Assembly: GCA_015680635.1 (NCBI GenBank)
Contig: JAABOA010000707.1
Coordinates: 1 to 12,197, forward strand
Direction of reading: 5' to 3'
DNA length: 12,197 nt
Source of the DNA: Lunasporangiospora selenospora
Taxonomy: Eukaryota > Mortierellomycota > Mortierellomycetes > Mortierellales > Mortierellaceae
The notes beneath the pieces were generated by a model. That model was not told the DNA's origin. It ran no database searches and worked only from the letters and a program-made list of their open reading frames with translations. The translations under genes and the position numbers were made by a program. Within the stretch, counting starts at the first letter, position 1; the number at the start of each line of letters is the position of its first letter. Shown here piece after piece: positions 1 to 8,352 of the stretch.

Positions 1-225
1 GCTTAACTGACGAGCTGGCTTTCAGCCTGGGCCTGAATGTCCACACACTCTTTCACATCCACAACACGCCTCCTCCTCTTTCCTCTCTTGCTCTCTCTCG
101 TATTTTTTTTTGCACCACCATATGACATGGGCTGTTATGGCATCCAGAGCGACTAAGGCAAACAGAGTTCTAACCTTCTTTGCCATCTCCTCTTTGTCTT
201 TGTCTCTCTTGCATGTTCACACCCG
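1..225 (+). promoter_or_regulatory. Upstream region / 5' leader of the VPS9-domain gene
   Basis: No gene is seen here. The stretch has pyrimidine-rich runs (about 67-102) and a T run (about 103-111), both common in fungal promoters and leaders. ATG triplets at 121 and 138 lie in other frames from the main gene, so they would be upstream start codons if transcribed. The frame of the main gene is closed by a TAA at 154-156, so without an unseen upstream intron the protein cannot start before 226. No clear TATA box was identified. Confidence 0.4.
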
Positions 226-3200
226 ATGCCACGTTTTTGCATATTGCGTACAATCTCATACATCTGGGGCTGTACACATTGGTCTGCGTCTGCGTCTGCG
301 TCTGCTTCTACTTTTGCGTTCGCTTCTGCGCCTGTGTCTGTTTCTACTTTTGCATCCGCTCTTGCGCCTACTGTGTCTACTTTTGCTGTTCCAGACAAGG
401 ATATACCCCATGCAAGATCAAAGTCAGCGTCCGCCTTTGCTGGCCAAGGGGCCAACAACAATGACAATGACAATGACAATAACAATAACAACGACGATGA
501 CGTGTCATCCTCGCCCATGGTGGGACTTGGATTGGACGGAGCCTATGCCTCCAAAGACTCTTCGTCACAACATCTAGCCCAGTTTGTCACACCGGTGACG
601 GGTCCGTCCTTCTTTGACATCACTTCATCTAGCCAATCGCTCGCCTCGCCCTCCAACTCTAAAAAATCATCGTCCGGATACACGACCAGAACTCCTGGTC
701 GACGTTCCAAGCGTACTCCTGCCCATAGTTTCTCGAGCACAATCACCAATGGCCCTTCCACCCCACGGCGTGTCTCGTGCACGAATACAGACACGGCGAG
801 CCAAAACTCGTCGTCGTATTTGGACGAGCAGGACGTTGAATTGGACGAGAACTCGTTCTATCTCCACCTTCAAAAGATGCAGGAACGTTATCGGGCTCAG
901 CAAGAGCCCGGATGGTTAAGAACCCAGCACGCAATCTTGCAGGCGAAGCACCGTTTACCTGGATCGGGATCAAGTCCTTCTTATGCTACTTCGTCGCATT
1001 CACATTCGGCGATGGATTTTAAGAGCACCTCAGGTTATGGAGGGTCAAGTCGTAAGCCTGGTGGAGCGGCACATCCATTCTTTTCTAGGATTCAGTCGAG
1101 TACTAGCAGTAGTCCGACGAGTAGTGACTATGGCTCTTCACCATCGTTCCACACGGGAGCTTATTCACAACATCGTCCAGCCTATGGCTCATGGGGTTCT
1201 TCGACCCAACATAGACATCAACCTGTCCAGCCATTCAACTGTTTCCAACCAGGCAATGTTGTCTGTGTTCCAAGGGAACGTAGTCTTGGCGGACTAATTT
1301 TTCACAAGTCGTTTGTTGGTATGACAGCCTTTCTCTTATTCTTGTAGGACAGAGCGAGGGGTTGGTTGGTAAATGCGAGTGGTCATTCTGAGTACTGACA
1401 AGGATGTTTACCTTTTAACTGGTTCTATTAGAAACTCATATATTGACTCCATCTCCTTACTACCGTGGACAATACGAGACGCTGAACCACAAAGTGGTAG
1501 AGATTGACAAGGACCATGTCCGAGAAATCTCTGGCAAGTATCAATGATCCCTTGTTTCGTTTTGATGAACATGTTCTACGGTATCCTGAATGGATCATAA
1601 AAAAAGGGGGAAGACTTGCCCTGTCGAATGATACACCTTGCTCATTACTACTTTTTTTCTTTCTTTCTTTATTTGCTATTCATGATACTGTTGTGATTAG
1701 GCTTCCCTCAACCGCGATCGGTTCAAATTCTGGCCGAAGAGACAGTCTACATCGGATCCTCTCAAAAGCCAACCTTGGTGCTGATCTTGGAACGACCTTT
1801 GGAGGGTGAAGGCTCTGCACCTTTGCGACCGTTTGATGGTCCAGTCATGCCAGCTCTGAGGAAATTTTCAAGGTTAGTCAGCGCTGACCAAACCCACCTC
1901 GTTTGTTTGCACATCACTGTCCTGAATGAGTGGGGGATTTTTTATTATTTTTTGACTTACACCAGCTCTCTTTTCTAGTGATCTTGCGTTTTTGGAATCC
2001 TTACCAGAACTCAGTAGAACTCTTCGTGATTTCACCAATCTCTGCCAAGAGTTTGAGCATACCTATGTCTACATCCGAGGCTACGCAACTCATACATTGG
2101 ACAAACTAAAAATCATCTATGAAAAGACTTACCGAGATTGTCTCGAGGATTCGGTCAAATTACAGAAATTGATGATGCGTAGTGTCCAGGTGGAGCAAGA
2201 GTGCTTTGCAGAGCTCATTGAAAAGTAATCCGTTTGTTTGTTTCACTCCTTTTTTAGCATACCCTTTCCTCCTCTCACATGGTTGGCGGGCCGCAAATAA
2301 GATGAAACGCCATATTACTGCTGACACGCATACTTATACCAATTTTTATCTTTTTTGTCCGCATTGGTTTTGAATAGCGTTGTACTGGGAAAATTATACC
2401 AAAAACTGTACATTCACTCCCTTGTCCCATGTTATACACAAATGGATCTTGAAATGGATGATACCATCTCCAAGTACCATCGATTCCTCTACTGTGTGGG
2501 CGAGCATCGTGGATTGGACGGTGGGACAAGTCTTGCCCTGAGCGAGGGTCCACTGCTTCAAGACGCTCTTAAAAACTTGGGTCTATCCGACACCCTTCAA
2601 ACGCTCCGAATCGGACATGCCTTGGAAGGGGCAGCAGAATTGTTTAGAGCATGGGATCAAGAAACGGAAAATCTCACTGCTGGCTCTCTTACCACCACAG
2701 CAAGCCAACGAATGAGGGCTTCGGCGCTTGCTCTAGAGGCGGAGCAAGAAATAAGGAGAAGACAACTCCGAGAATCCTTGAGAATATTTGTCCAAGAGGA
2801 CCGTTCCAGACGAGAGAGACAGCGGGGTCTGCTTGGTAATGAACTCTCTACAGGAGAAAATGGAGACGACAAGGACAATGATGAAGAAGAAGACGAAGAC
2901 GAGCTTGCGGGGATGGTATGGAATACACCCTTGGAAAAGGTCAACTGTATCAAGCAGGTCCTGGATATCATCACGGCGGTTGCAGAGGACCATCTTTTGA
3001 GTGATCGGGGAATCGGCTTTCTTCAAAAGAAACGGTCCGAAGTTTCTGTGACGACGGACGATTTTATCCCATTATTGGCCATTGTCATTGTTCAGGCCAA
3101 TATGATGCGCCTCGGAAGCAATCTCTTTTACCTTAAGCGGTTCCGTATTAACACGCCCAAATCGGACTTAAAGTAAGGAGCCTCTGCTCACATGTTTTGT

Positions 3201-6200
3201 GCCGATACACTTTGATAGCTAGATCATGCTATTGACTTGTTATCTCTCTCATTGATAGATTCGCCTTGGTCACCTTTGAAGCATCTGTCGAGTTCCTCAA
3301 GACGGATCCACTGAGATTGCTTGTCTCTGAACAATCCCGACCATCATCATCTGCAGGCCTTCACCCACTGCCTGAAGAAAACTCGACTGCAGGACTCCAG
3401 TCTTGTAAGAGTATTGATATTGATGCCAAGTCACCTTCGGAGGATACGCGCGTTGTTCCTTGGGGTACACCCTCTCAAACAGGATGGGGCTTTTCACCTC
3501 CTACAAAAACCATCTATACCCCGACCCTTGTTTCTACCTCCCCGGATGCTACGGACGTCAATGGACCTGGAGAAGATATGCCCGCAGAGTCATCCCCTTC
3601 AAGACCCCCTCTTGCATCTCGTCACAGTGACCATGTACAAAGACATACTCGCTCCACTTCCATGAACTTTGATGATCGCTCCCATCGAGCAGGACACAGT
3701 GAAGATGGAGGTCATGGGGTTTATGGCTCTGGATATAATGGAAGCTGGTCCAAGAGTCCGTTGTTGGGCCCTCGGTTCACTTCTGGAGGTAGTTCGCCCC
3801 TTGGAGTTGGTTCAATGAACGATGGGGGATCCAGTCCCAATGGTACCCCGGGTCGTCGAGCCTCATTCCAGCACCCACCAACATCACAGCGCCATTCAAT
3901 TTCCAATGGACAGGTCTTCCCTTACAGTCAAGGACACCACAGCCCCCATGTTCATCGGATTACTGTTGATCAGGGCCGCGACTCCATGAGCCGCTCCACT
4001 GTCCTACCACTCCAATCTTCAGCCATCACGCCTCAACTCGTCGTCAAGCCGCAGATTGTGTTGCCCGCCCCAACGACCCCACCTATGAGCGGTATCAACA
4101 CTTCTGGTAGAGCCAGGCCCATGTCAATGGTTGCCCCGACAGGGTATACAAGTCCTTATATGGGTGCTGCGACCGGCAGTCCAAGGTTGAAACCTTTTGG
4201 ATCCAACCAGTCCAGTCCCGCAACCAGCCCTCGACTCGGCCCTGGATCTGGATCCCGTCAATCAGGATCGCGGTCCAATAGCTTAATGTCTGGATCGTTC
4301 CCAATGTTGCGCACCAGTTCAATGACAACAGTTTTGACTAATTCTCAGGTCTCACAAGATGAGGATGGGTCTACGGACAAGTTTCAACAGCTGCCCGAGA
4401 GCCAGTCGCCCGTGTCGCCCCTGCCACCTGTCGACTCCAAGATGCATGGAGAGTCTTCTTTTTCTTCTTCGCCTAGCCTTGTACTCTCGACCTCTCCTAC
4501 AGAACTCTCAGAGTCCCCTGTGCTATCAGCGACAGTTGTGACAAGCACATCCGTGGTTACACAATCGACACCTGAGTATTTGTTACGACCCAGACTGACC
4601 ACGAATCAACCAAGCCGGATCCGGACCTCGCCCACAACCACCCTGTCCATCTCGACCCCAACTACGCCGTCCACGTTTTCACCTTCGAGCACCAACGCTT
4701 TGGATTCGTTAAACACAAATTCACAACTGGCGAGCCCCGCCACGTTTTCCAAGGATTCGCTCCGAGGCCGATCCAAAACAACGACGAACGTGAACGAGTC
4801 GAGTTCGTCCTCATCAAATTCGCCCGCATCCAGTATCCGATCGAGATCGAGTGCGAGTCGACATGGGTCCATGCGTTTGTCTCTGCCAACGTTCTCACTT
4901 GCCCCTTCACCTTCGAGCCCCTCGACCGCATTCTGTAGGACTACCGTAACTGCAGCAGCAACCGCCACGACGCATGCGACCACCACGGTGATTGACGAGG
5001 ACTTGGAGCTATCCAGAGGAATGTATGAGTCTATTGAATCTTTGAACGGATCCACAGCATCCCCCGCCACGACGGTCACTACCAGGACTGCAACTCGAAG
5101 GACCAGCGAAGATGGGCTCAAATCGACAGGCATGACCACCCCAAAACGTTCGGGTACTCACAGCCGTGCGCGATCTCCTGCCATCTCGATGGTCAATACG
5201 TCTTCATTTGTGTTTTCCGAGTCAGCCGATAATCAGCCAGCTTTGATTTCGGCCAATGGATCCTCCTCATCGTCATCCTTGCCTCGACGACTTGGCAGGA
5301 GCCAGCGGCCCTACCTGACACAACGTGCCGAGTCGTCTCCGAATATGACCATTCCGCTCGAAAAACCACCTGTTGAGGAACATGTTTTTATGCCAGAGTT
5401 GGTGGTAACTGCGATAACGACAGATCTCATTGCTGAAGAGGAGGATCCGGTCACAGGTGGGGAGGAAGTCGCCCAATTGACAACCTCTGCAGAGACGACT
5501 CCCAAGGTGACTGCAACGGAACCCATCCCGGTTTCATTGAATTCGACACCACAGCTTTCAGACTGCGGTGACAAGATCCACACTCGATCAACAATGACTG
5601 AGAATACATTGAACGGTCGATCCGGCTCGCATTCTTCCTCTGCTGCACAGCCTTCGCAGCCTTACTACTCGCACTACCAGTTCATTGGTCGACAGTCCGC
5701 TCCGGACGTAATTGCTCTCGCAAGTCCCTTGACCGGCAGCATTGTGACTCGACCCGGATCCCCCTTAGACAATGTTCGACTCTCGAGTAGTATCACCAGC
5801 AGCAACGGAGGAGGACCTAGCAGCACGTATGGAACACACGCATCCTCGTTTGAACATTCGTCTCGGATCCATCACGGCGCCTCCTCATCGTTTTCCCAGA
5901 GTTTTGGAAGTGGTCACAGTATTGGCGGGGGTATCGGTAGTGTGAGTCCGTTCCAAGCCCGTCACTCCGTTGATGGTAATCGACCTTCGACTAGCCTGGG
6001 TCATTACAGCGCTGTGGCCGATAATTCATCAGTTCATAGCTACTATGGTTCGGGATCTCAGCATACACCAATGCACCACCATGTACTGTCCTCCTCCTCT
6101 TCTTCCTTGTCGGCCTCATACCAGTCCTGTCAGGGCTACCAGGCACCCCATCACCCTCTTTCTTCCTCATCCTCATCCTCTCATCATTTTCATCCCCATT

Positions 6201-7522
6201 TGTCTCAACAAAAGCCGATGCGGCAGCCTTCACCGCTCTTGCATCACAAGTCAAGACAAGGCGCTTGCATAGGGTTCCCTGGTTCACAAGCCCCTCCTCC
6301 TCCTCCACCACCACCTCCTCCCCCTCCATCTTCCCACGCTTTGCAGCAGTCCAAGGCCAACACAGGGTTTACATCGACGTTTACGTATGGTGGCGGACCA
6401 TTGGCTAGAGGACTGGGAATCCAAACACCCGATGAAGAGAATGGAGCCAACGTATGGTTTGGACATACAACGACGACCACTACTACCACCACGACAACAA
6501 CTACTACAACTATGTCGACGACAGCCCTGCCACCGCCAATGGTCACTGTGTCAAACGTGGGACCTTGGAATGAAAGCCATCACCACCATCCCCATGACCC
6601 GAACCACATGGGAGGTATCCACTCTACAGGATCCACGCATGGACAGTATATGACCCCAGCCAAGTTGTCGAATGGGGCGAGTCAACATACCAAGATGGAC
6701 AGTGGCAAGTACATGGGAAATCTCCATAGCGGTCTCTCTCACTCTCATGCCCCACCACCACCTCCACCACCTCCTCGACGTCAGCATCAGCATCAACACC
6801 AGCACAGCAGTAGCACGAGCAGTACGAGCAGCACGAACAGCCATCCCGGATGCACGGACCACGTCAGTTTCGGAACACTTTTGGAATTTGATCCTAGTTT
6901 CCACGAGAGTCTTTTGACTTTGGATCCATCGTCTGCTTCCTCCTCGGGTCCCTTGTTTTTCGCCGAGACTCGACGAGGTAGTGCCACAAGTATTCGAGCA
7001 GGGACGGCCACCACCACTTCTTCTTCCTCTTCCAGAGTCATGGGTGGTGCCAATGGGTTCCAGCCAGAAAAGACAACTACCACTGTTCTGCCCTGGAGCA
7101 ACGGAAAAGATTCTGTCCGAGGATCACACACGGCCATGTCGTCGACGCCGTCTTCCTCGAGAATGTCAATGTCTGCTGGAGTCAGTAGTAGTACTGGAGG
7201 TCATGGAGGTGGTGCGAGAATGTCGCGTGCAGGGTATTCCAGTGTTGGAATGAGTATTGGTGGAATGACTCCTAGCACGGCTCCGGGGACACCTGCAGCT
7301 GTAGAAGTGAGCATTGCCCCCCTTGAGATGGTCGCTGGAGAAGGGAACAAGGAGACAATGACGACGACCGAGATGAATGGAGGAGTGAACGATCGAGCCG
7401 AGTCAGAGCTGAGGGCGCGTCAAAAGTTGTTGGGAGATTTCTTGAGTGAGCTTGCCAAGATTGAGGATGGAGGAGTTTTGGTAGGTCATGGACGAGATGG
7501 GTTGGTGACGAACCGTCCATGA
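226..7522 (+). CDS. VARP/Vrl1-like VPS9-domain protein (predicted Rab5-family GEF) with a giant disordered C-terminal tail
   Basis: Spliced CDS join(226..1318,1432..1533,1701..1872,1979..2224,2378..3172,3259..7522): 6672 nt, 2223 residues. VPS9 domains catalyse GDP/GTP exchange on Rab5/Rab21-type GTPases at endosomes. Order seen: Ser/Ala- and Asn/Asp-rich N-terminus (1-200); NSFYLHLQK (209-217), like the start of VARP; a Ser-rich insert to about 342; GNVVCVP (343-349); exons 2-3 with LNHK and ILAEET, matching VARP's next blocks; a helical region (about 460-700) with an acidic run; VPS9 domain (about 718-822) with DDFIP (D765, P769), IVIVQAN and TFEASVEFL. The tail (823-2223) is Ser/Thr/Pro/His-rich with Pro12, Thr15 and Pro8 runs. 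No ankyrin repeats, PX or BAR region is visible, unlike VARP and Vrl1. The usual catalytic Tyr and Thr are F804 and V807. The start is uncertain; M98 (ATG 517) is an alternative. Exon structure is inferred from frame, splice sites and remembered VARP similarity. Confidence 0.85.
283..390 (+). repeat. In-frame degenerate repeats (TCTGCG hexamer and TCTACTTTTGC blocks)
   Basis: A run of TCTGCG-type hexamers near 283-305 encodes Ser-Ala pairs. The 11-mer TCTACTTTTGC then occurs three times, at 307-317, 343-353 and 376-386, spaced 36 and 33 nt, and encodes Ser-Thr-Phe-Ala each time. Spacings in multiples of three with a preserved frame suggest the stretch is translated, which supports a start near 226 over the downstream Met at 517. 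Slippage-driven expansion is the likely origin. Confidence 0.6.
1319..1431 (+). other. Intron 1 (GT-AG, phase 1, 113 bp)
   Basis: The donor is GTATGA at 1319 and the acceptor is TATTAG ending at 1431, with a plausible branch sequence TTTAACT at about 1413-1419. Splicing joins G + AA to give Glu, producing SFVETHILTP. This fits the VARP pattern of hydrophobic residues leading to ILxP, whereas read-through ends at a stop at 1345-1347. Confidence 0.85.
1534..1700 (+). other. Intron 2 (non-canonical GC-AG, phase 1, 167 bp)
   Basis: The donor reads CTG|GCAAGT at 1534-1539, a good match to the GC-donor consensus, and the acceptor is GATTAG ending at 1700. Joining G + GC restores Gly and yields ISGFPQPRSVQILAEET, which aligns without gaps to the same region of VARP as I remember it. 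The overlapping GT at 1538 would shift the frame and stop at 1807-1809. The intron also contains a pyrimidine stretch at about 1650-1673. Confidence 0.75.
1873..1978 (+). other. Intron 3 (GT-AG, phase 2, 106 bp)
   Basis: The donor is AG|GTTAGT at 1873 and the acceptor is TTTTCTAG ending at 1978. Joining AG + T gives Ser and produces KFSSDLAFLESLPEL in frame with the exon on each side. Confidence 0.87.
2225..2377 (+). other. Intron 4 (GT-AG, phase 2, 153 bp)
   Basis: The donor is GTAATC at 2225 and the acceptor is TGAATAG ending at 2377, after a T-rich stretch. Joining AA + C gives Asn and produces ELIENVVLGKLYQKLY, a continuous helical segment similar to the region before the VPS9 domain in VARP. 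Read-through meets TAA at 2226-2228. Confidence 0.85.
3173..3258 (+). other. Intron 5 (GT-AG, phase 2, 86 bp), inside the VPS9 domain
   Basis: The donor is AA|GTAAGG at 3173 and the acceptor is TGATAG ending at 3258. Joining AA + A gives Lys803 and makes the VPS9 core continuous (SDLKFALVTFEASVEFLK). Read-through ends at TAA 3174-3176, in the middle of the domain. Confidence 0.9.
6293..6328 (+). repeat. Poly-proline run (Pro12) in the VPS9 gene tail
   Basis: Twelve consecutive CCN codons (mixed CCT, CCA and CCC) encode residues about 1815-1826. Mixed synonymous codons show the run is not just a recent trinucleotide slip. Such runs typically bind profilin, SH3 or WW domains, but no partner can be named from the sequence. 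Confidence 0.9.
6467..6511 (+). repeat. Poly-threonine run (Thr15) in the VPS9 gene tail
   Basis: Fifteen consecutive ACN codons (ACA, ACG, ACC and ACT mixed) encode residues about 1873-1887. It reads as valine-rich on the opposite strand, which creates spurious antisense frames. It is probably a flexible disordered segment. Confidence 0.9.
6752..6830 (+). repeat. Pro8 run followed by Gln-His and Ser-Thr repeats
   Basis: Eight proline codons (6752-6775, residues about 1968-1975) lead into an Arg-Arg pair, alternating Gln-His repeats from CAGCAT/CACCAG slippage, then Ser-Ser-Thr repeats from AGCAGTACG-like units. All stay in frame inside exon 6. They mark this as a rapidly evolving disordered segment. 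Confidence 0.85.
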
Positions 7523-7599
7523 ACAGCTTTTTTCTTTCTTATCTTTTTCAATAGCAAGAGAAAGTGAGAGGTGTTTAAGAAAGACACTTGTACATTAGC

Positions 7600-7605
7600 A
7601 ATAAA
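7600..7605 (+). terminator. Polyadenylation-type signal AATAAA downstream of the VPS9 gene
   Basis: AATAAA lies 78 nt after the stop codon (7520-7522) in an A-rich stretch with further ATAAA copies to about 7620. The position suits a eukaryotic 3' untranslated region. The actual cleavage site cannot be told from sequence. Confidence 0.55.
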
Positions 7606-7930
7606 AATAAAAAAATAAAAAAAGACAACGACAAAGAACTGTTTTGTTCATGTGGAATTATCCTTATAGATTCATGCTCTTGGCTGGAATTTATCAATAT
7701 GTGTGCGTTGGAATGTATGCGTCATTGAGGGTCTGCCCGTTTTTTCTTTTTGTACAGTACACTAACCTGACGTAAACGTGCTTGTTCAATTTTTTTTTTC
7801 TGTAAGTAGAAATCCTACGTGGGCTTGGACTTACCAACCAATCCCTCTCGGATGCCGCTTTCACAGGAGGGTGAAAGGTGATAATTCGACCTCAGATACA
7901 AAGCATCCTTTTTTTTGAACCTGCGCCCAC

Positions 7931-7932
<2 letters not shown>

Positions 7933-7970
<38 letters not shown>
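7933..7970 (+). repeat. (CT)19 microsatellite
   Basis: Nineteen uninterrupted CT dinucleotides, followed by TTCTCTCT. Likely length-polymorphic. It lies about 380 bp upstream of the first membrane-protein gene. Confidence 0.97.
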
Positions 7971-7978
<8 letters not shown>

Positions 7979-8143
7979 GGTGTTTTTAATCCGCATGGGG
8001 GTGCTCACAGGACCAAGAAAGATACATTGTGCCTGTGCGACGGCACTATCTGTCGAGTTTCTCCTTTGCCACCGATACGCATGCTCACATAGGATGATTT
8101 CGAGGCAAACCAAACACAGCGTACACACCCAACCTGTGATTGG

Positions 8144-8168
8144 TTTTTTTTTTAAAAAAAAGAAAAAA
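8144..8168. repeat. T10/A8 homopolymer junction
   Basis: Ten T (8144-8153) run directly into eight A (8154-8161), then G and six more A. This is self-complementary and nucleosome-excluding in character, and it sits about 185 bp before the start codon at 8353. A promoter role is a guess. Confidence 0.6.
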
Positions 8169-8206
8169 TGCCCTTTTTTCCTCTTCCCACTTTTGCACCT
8201 CACCTG

Positions 8207-8246
8207 CCAACCTCCCACCCCCAAACCATCAATTTTCTCTCACTCT
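8207..8246 (+). promoter_or_regulatory. Leader element shared with the pseudogene's upstream region (copy 1)
   Basis: CCAACCTCCC, then ACCATCAA, then TTTTCTCTCACTC occur in the same order at 9872-9915 upstream of the eroded third copy. They lie 146 and 122 nt before the respective start codons. This suggests that the duplication carried the 5' flanking sequence along. Confidence 0.55.
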
Positions 8247-8270
8247 TTCTCTTTCATCCCCCCCTTATTT

Positions 8271-8292
8271 CTCTCTCTCTCTCTCTCTCTCT
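8271..8292 (+). repeat. (CT)11 microsatellite in the 5' leader
   Basis: Eleven CT dinucleotides, about 60 nt before the start codon at 8353. The following AG-rich stretch (8318-8350) is partly complementary, so the two could pair in a transcript. Confidence 0.95.
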
Positions 8293-8352
8293 CACATTCA
8301 CTTCAAACAGAGAAACGCCAGAGAGAGTGAAAGAGTGAGAGAAAGAAAAGTA

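Larger units (their letters stand above)
7606..8352 (+). promoter_or_regulatory. Intergenic spacer and 5' leader of the first membrane-protein gene
   Basis: No convincing gene is seen over these roughly 750 bases. Open frames here are low-complexity translations of CT tracts. The spacer holds a (CT)19 microsatellite, a T10-A8 junction (8144-8161), a pyrimidine-rich leader and then a purine-rich AGAG/AAAG stretch (8318-8350) directly before the ATG at 8353. Long CT and poly(dA:dT) tracts are common near fungal transcription starts, so the promoter probably lies between about 7930 and 8300. Confidence 0.45.

Noticed and set aside
110-577. Alternative + strand frame of 155 codons overlapping exon 1
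   Set aside because: Leu/Cys/Met-Thr repeats from the same microsatellites, no link to the downstream exons; the frame starting at 226 leads directly into the VARP-like segments.
1538-1700. Canonical GT donor at 1538 for intron 2
   Set aside because: It shifts the frame and stops at 1807-1809, whereas the GC donor at 1534 keeps a protein that matches VARP on both sides.
4606-5139. Antisense open frame of 177 codons, valine-rich
   Set aside because: It is the shadow of Ser/Thr-rich codons of exon 6 and has no family resemblance.
7878-8330. Open frame of 150 codons across the spacer
   Set aside because: Mostly Ser-Leu repeats from CT dinucleotides; no coding signal.
8140-8352. N-terminal extension of paralogue A by 71 residues
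   Set aside because: It translates T/A runs and the CT microsatellite; paralogue B supports the start at 8353.
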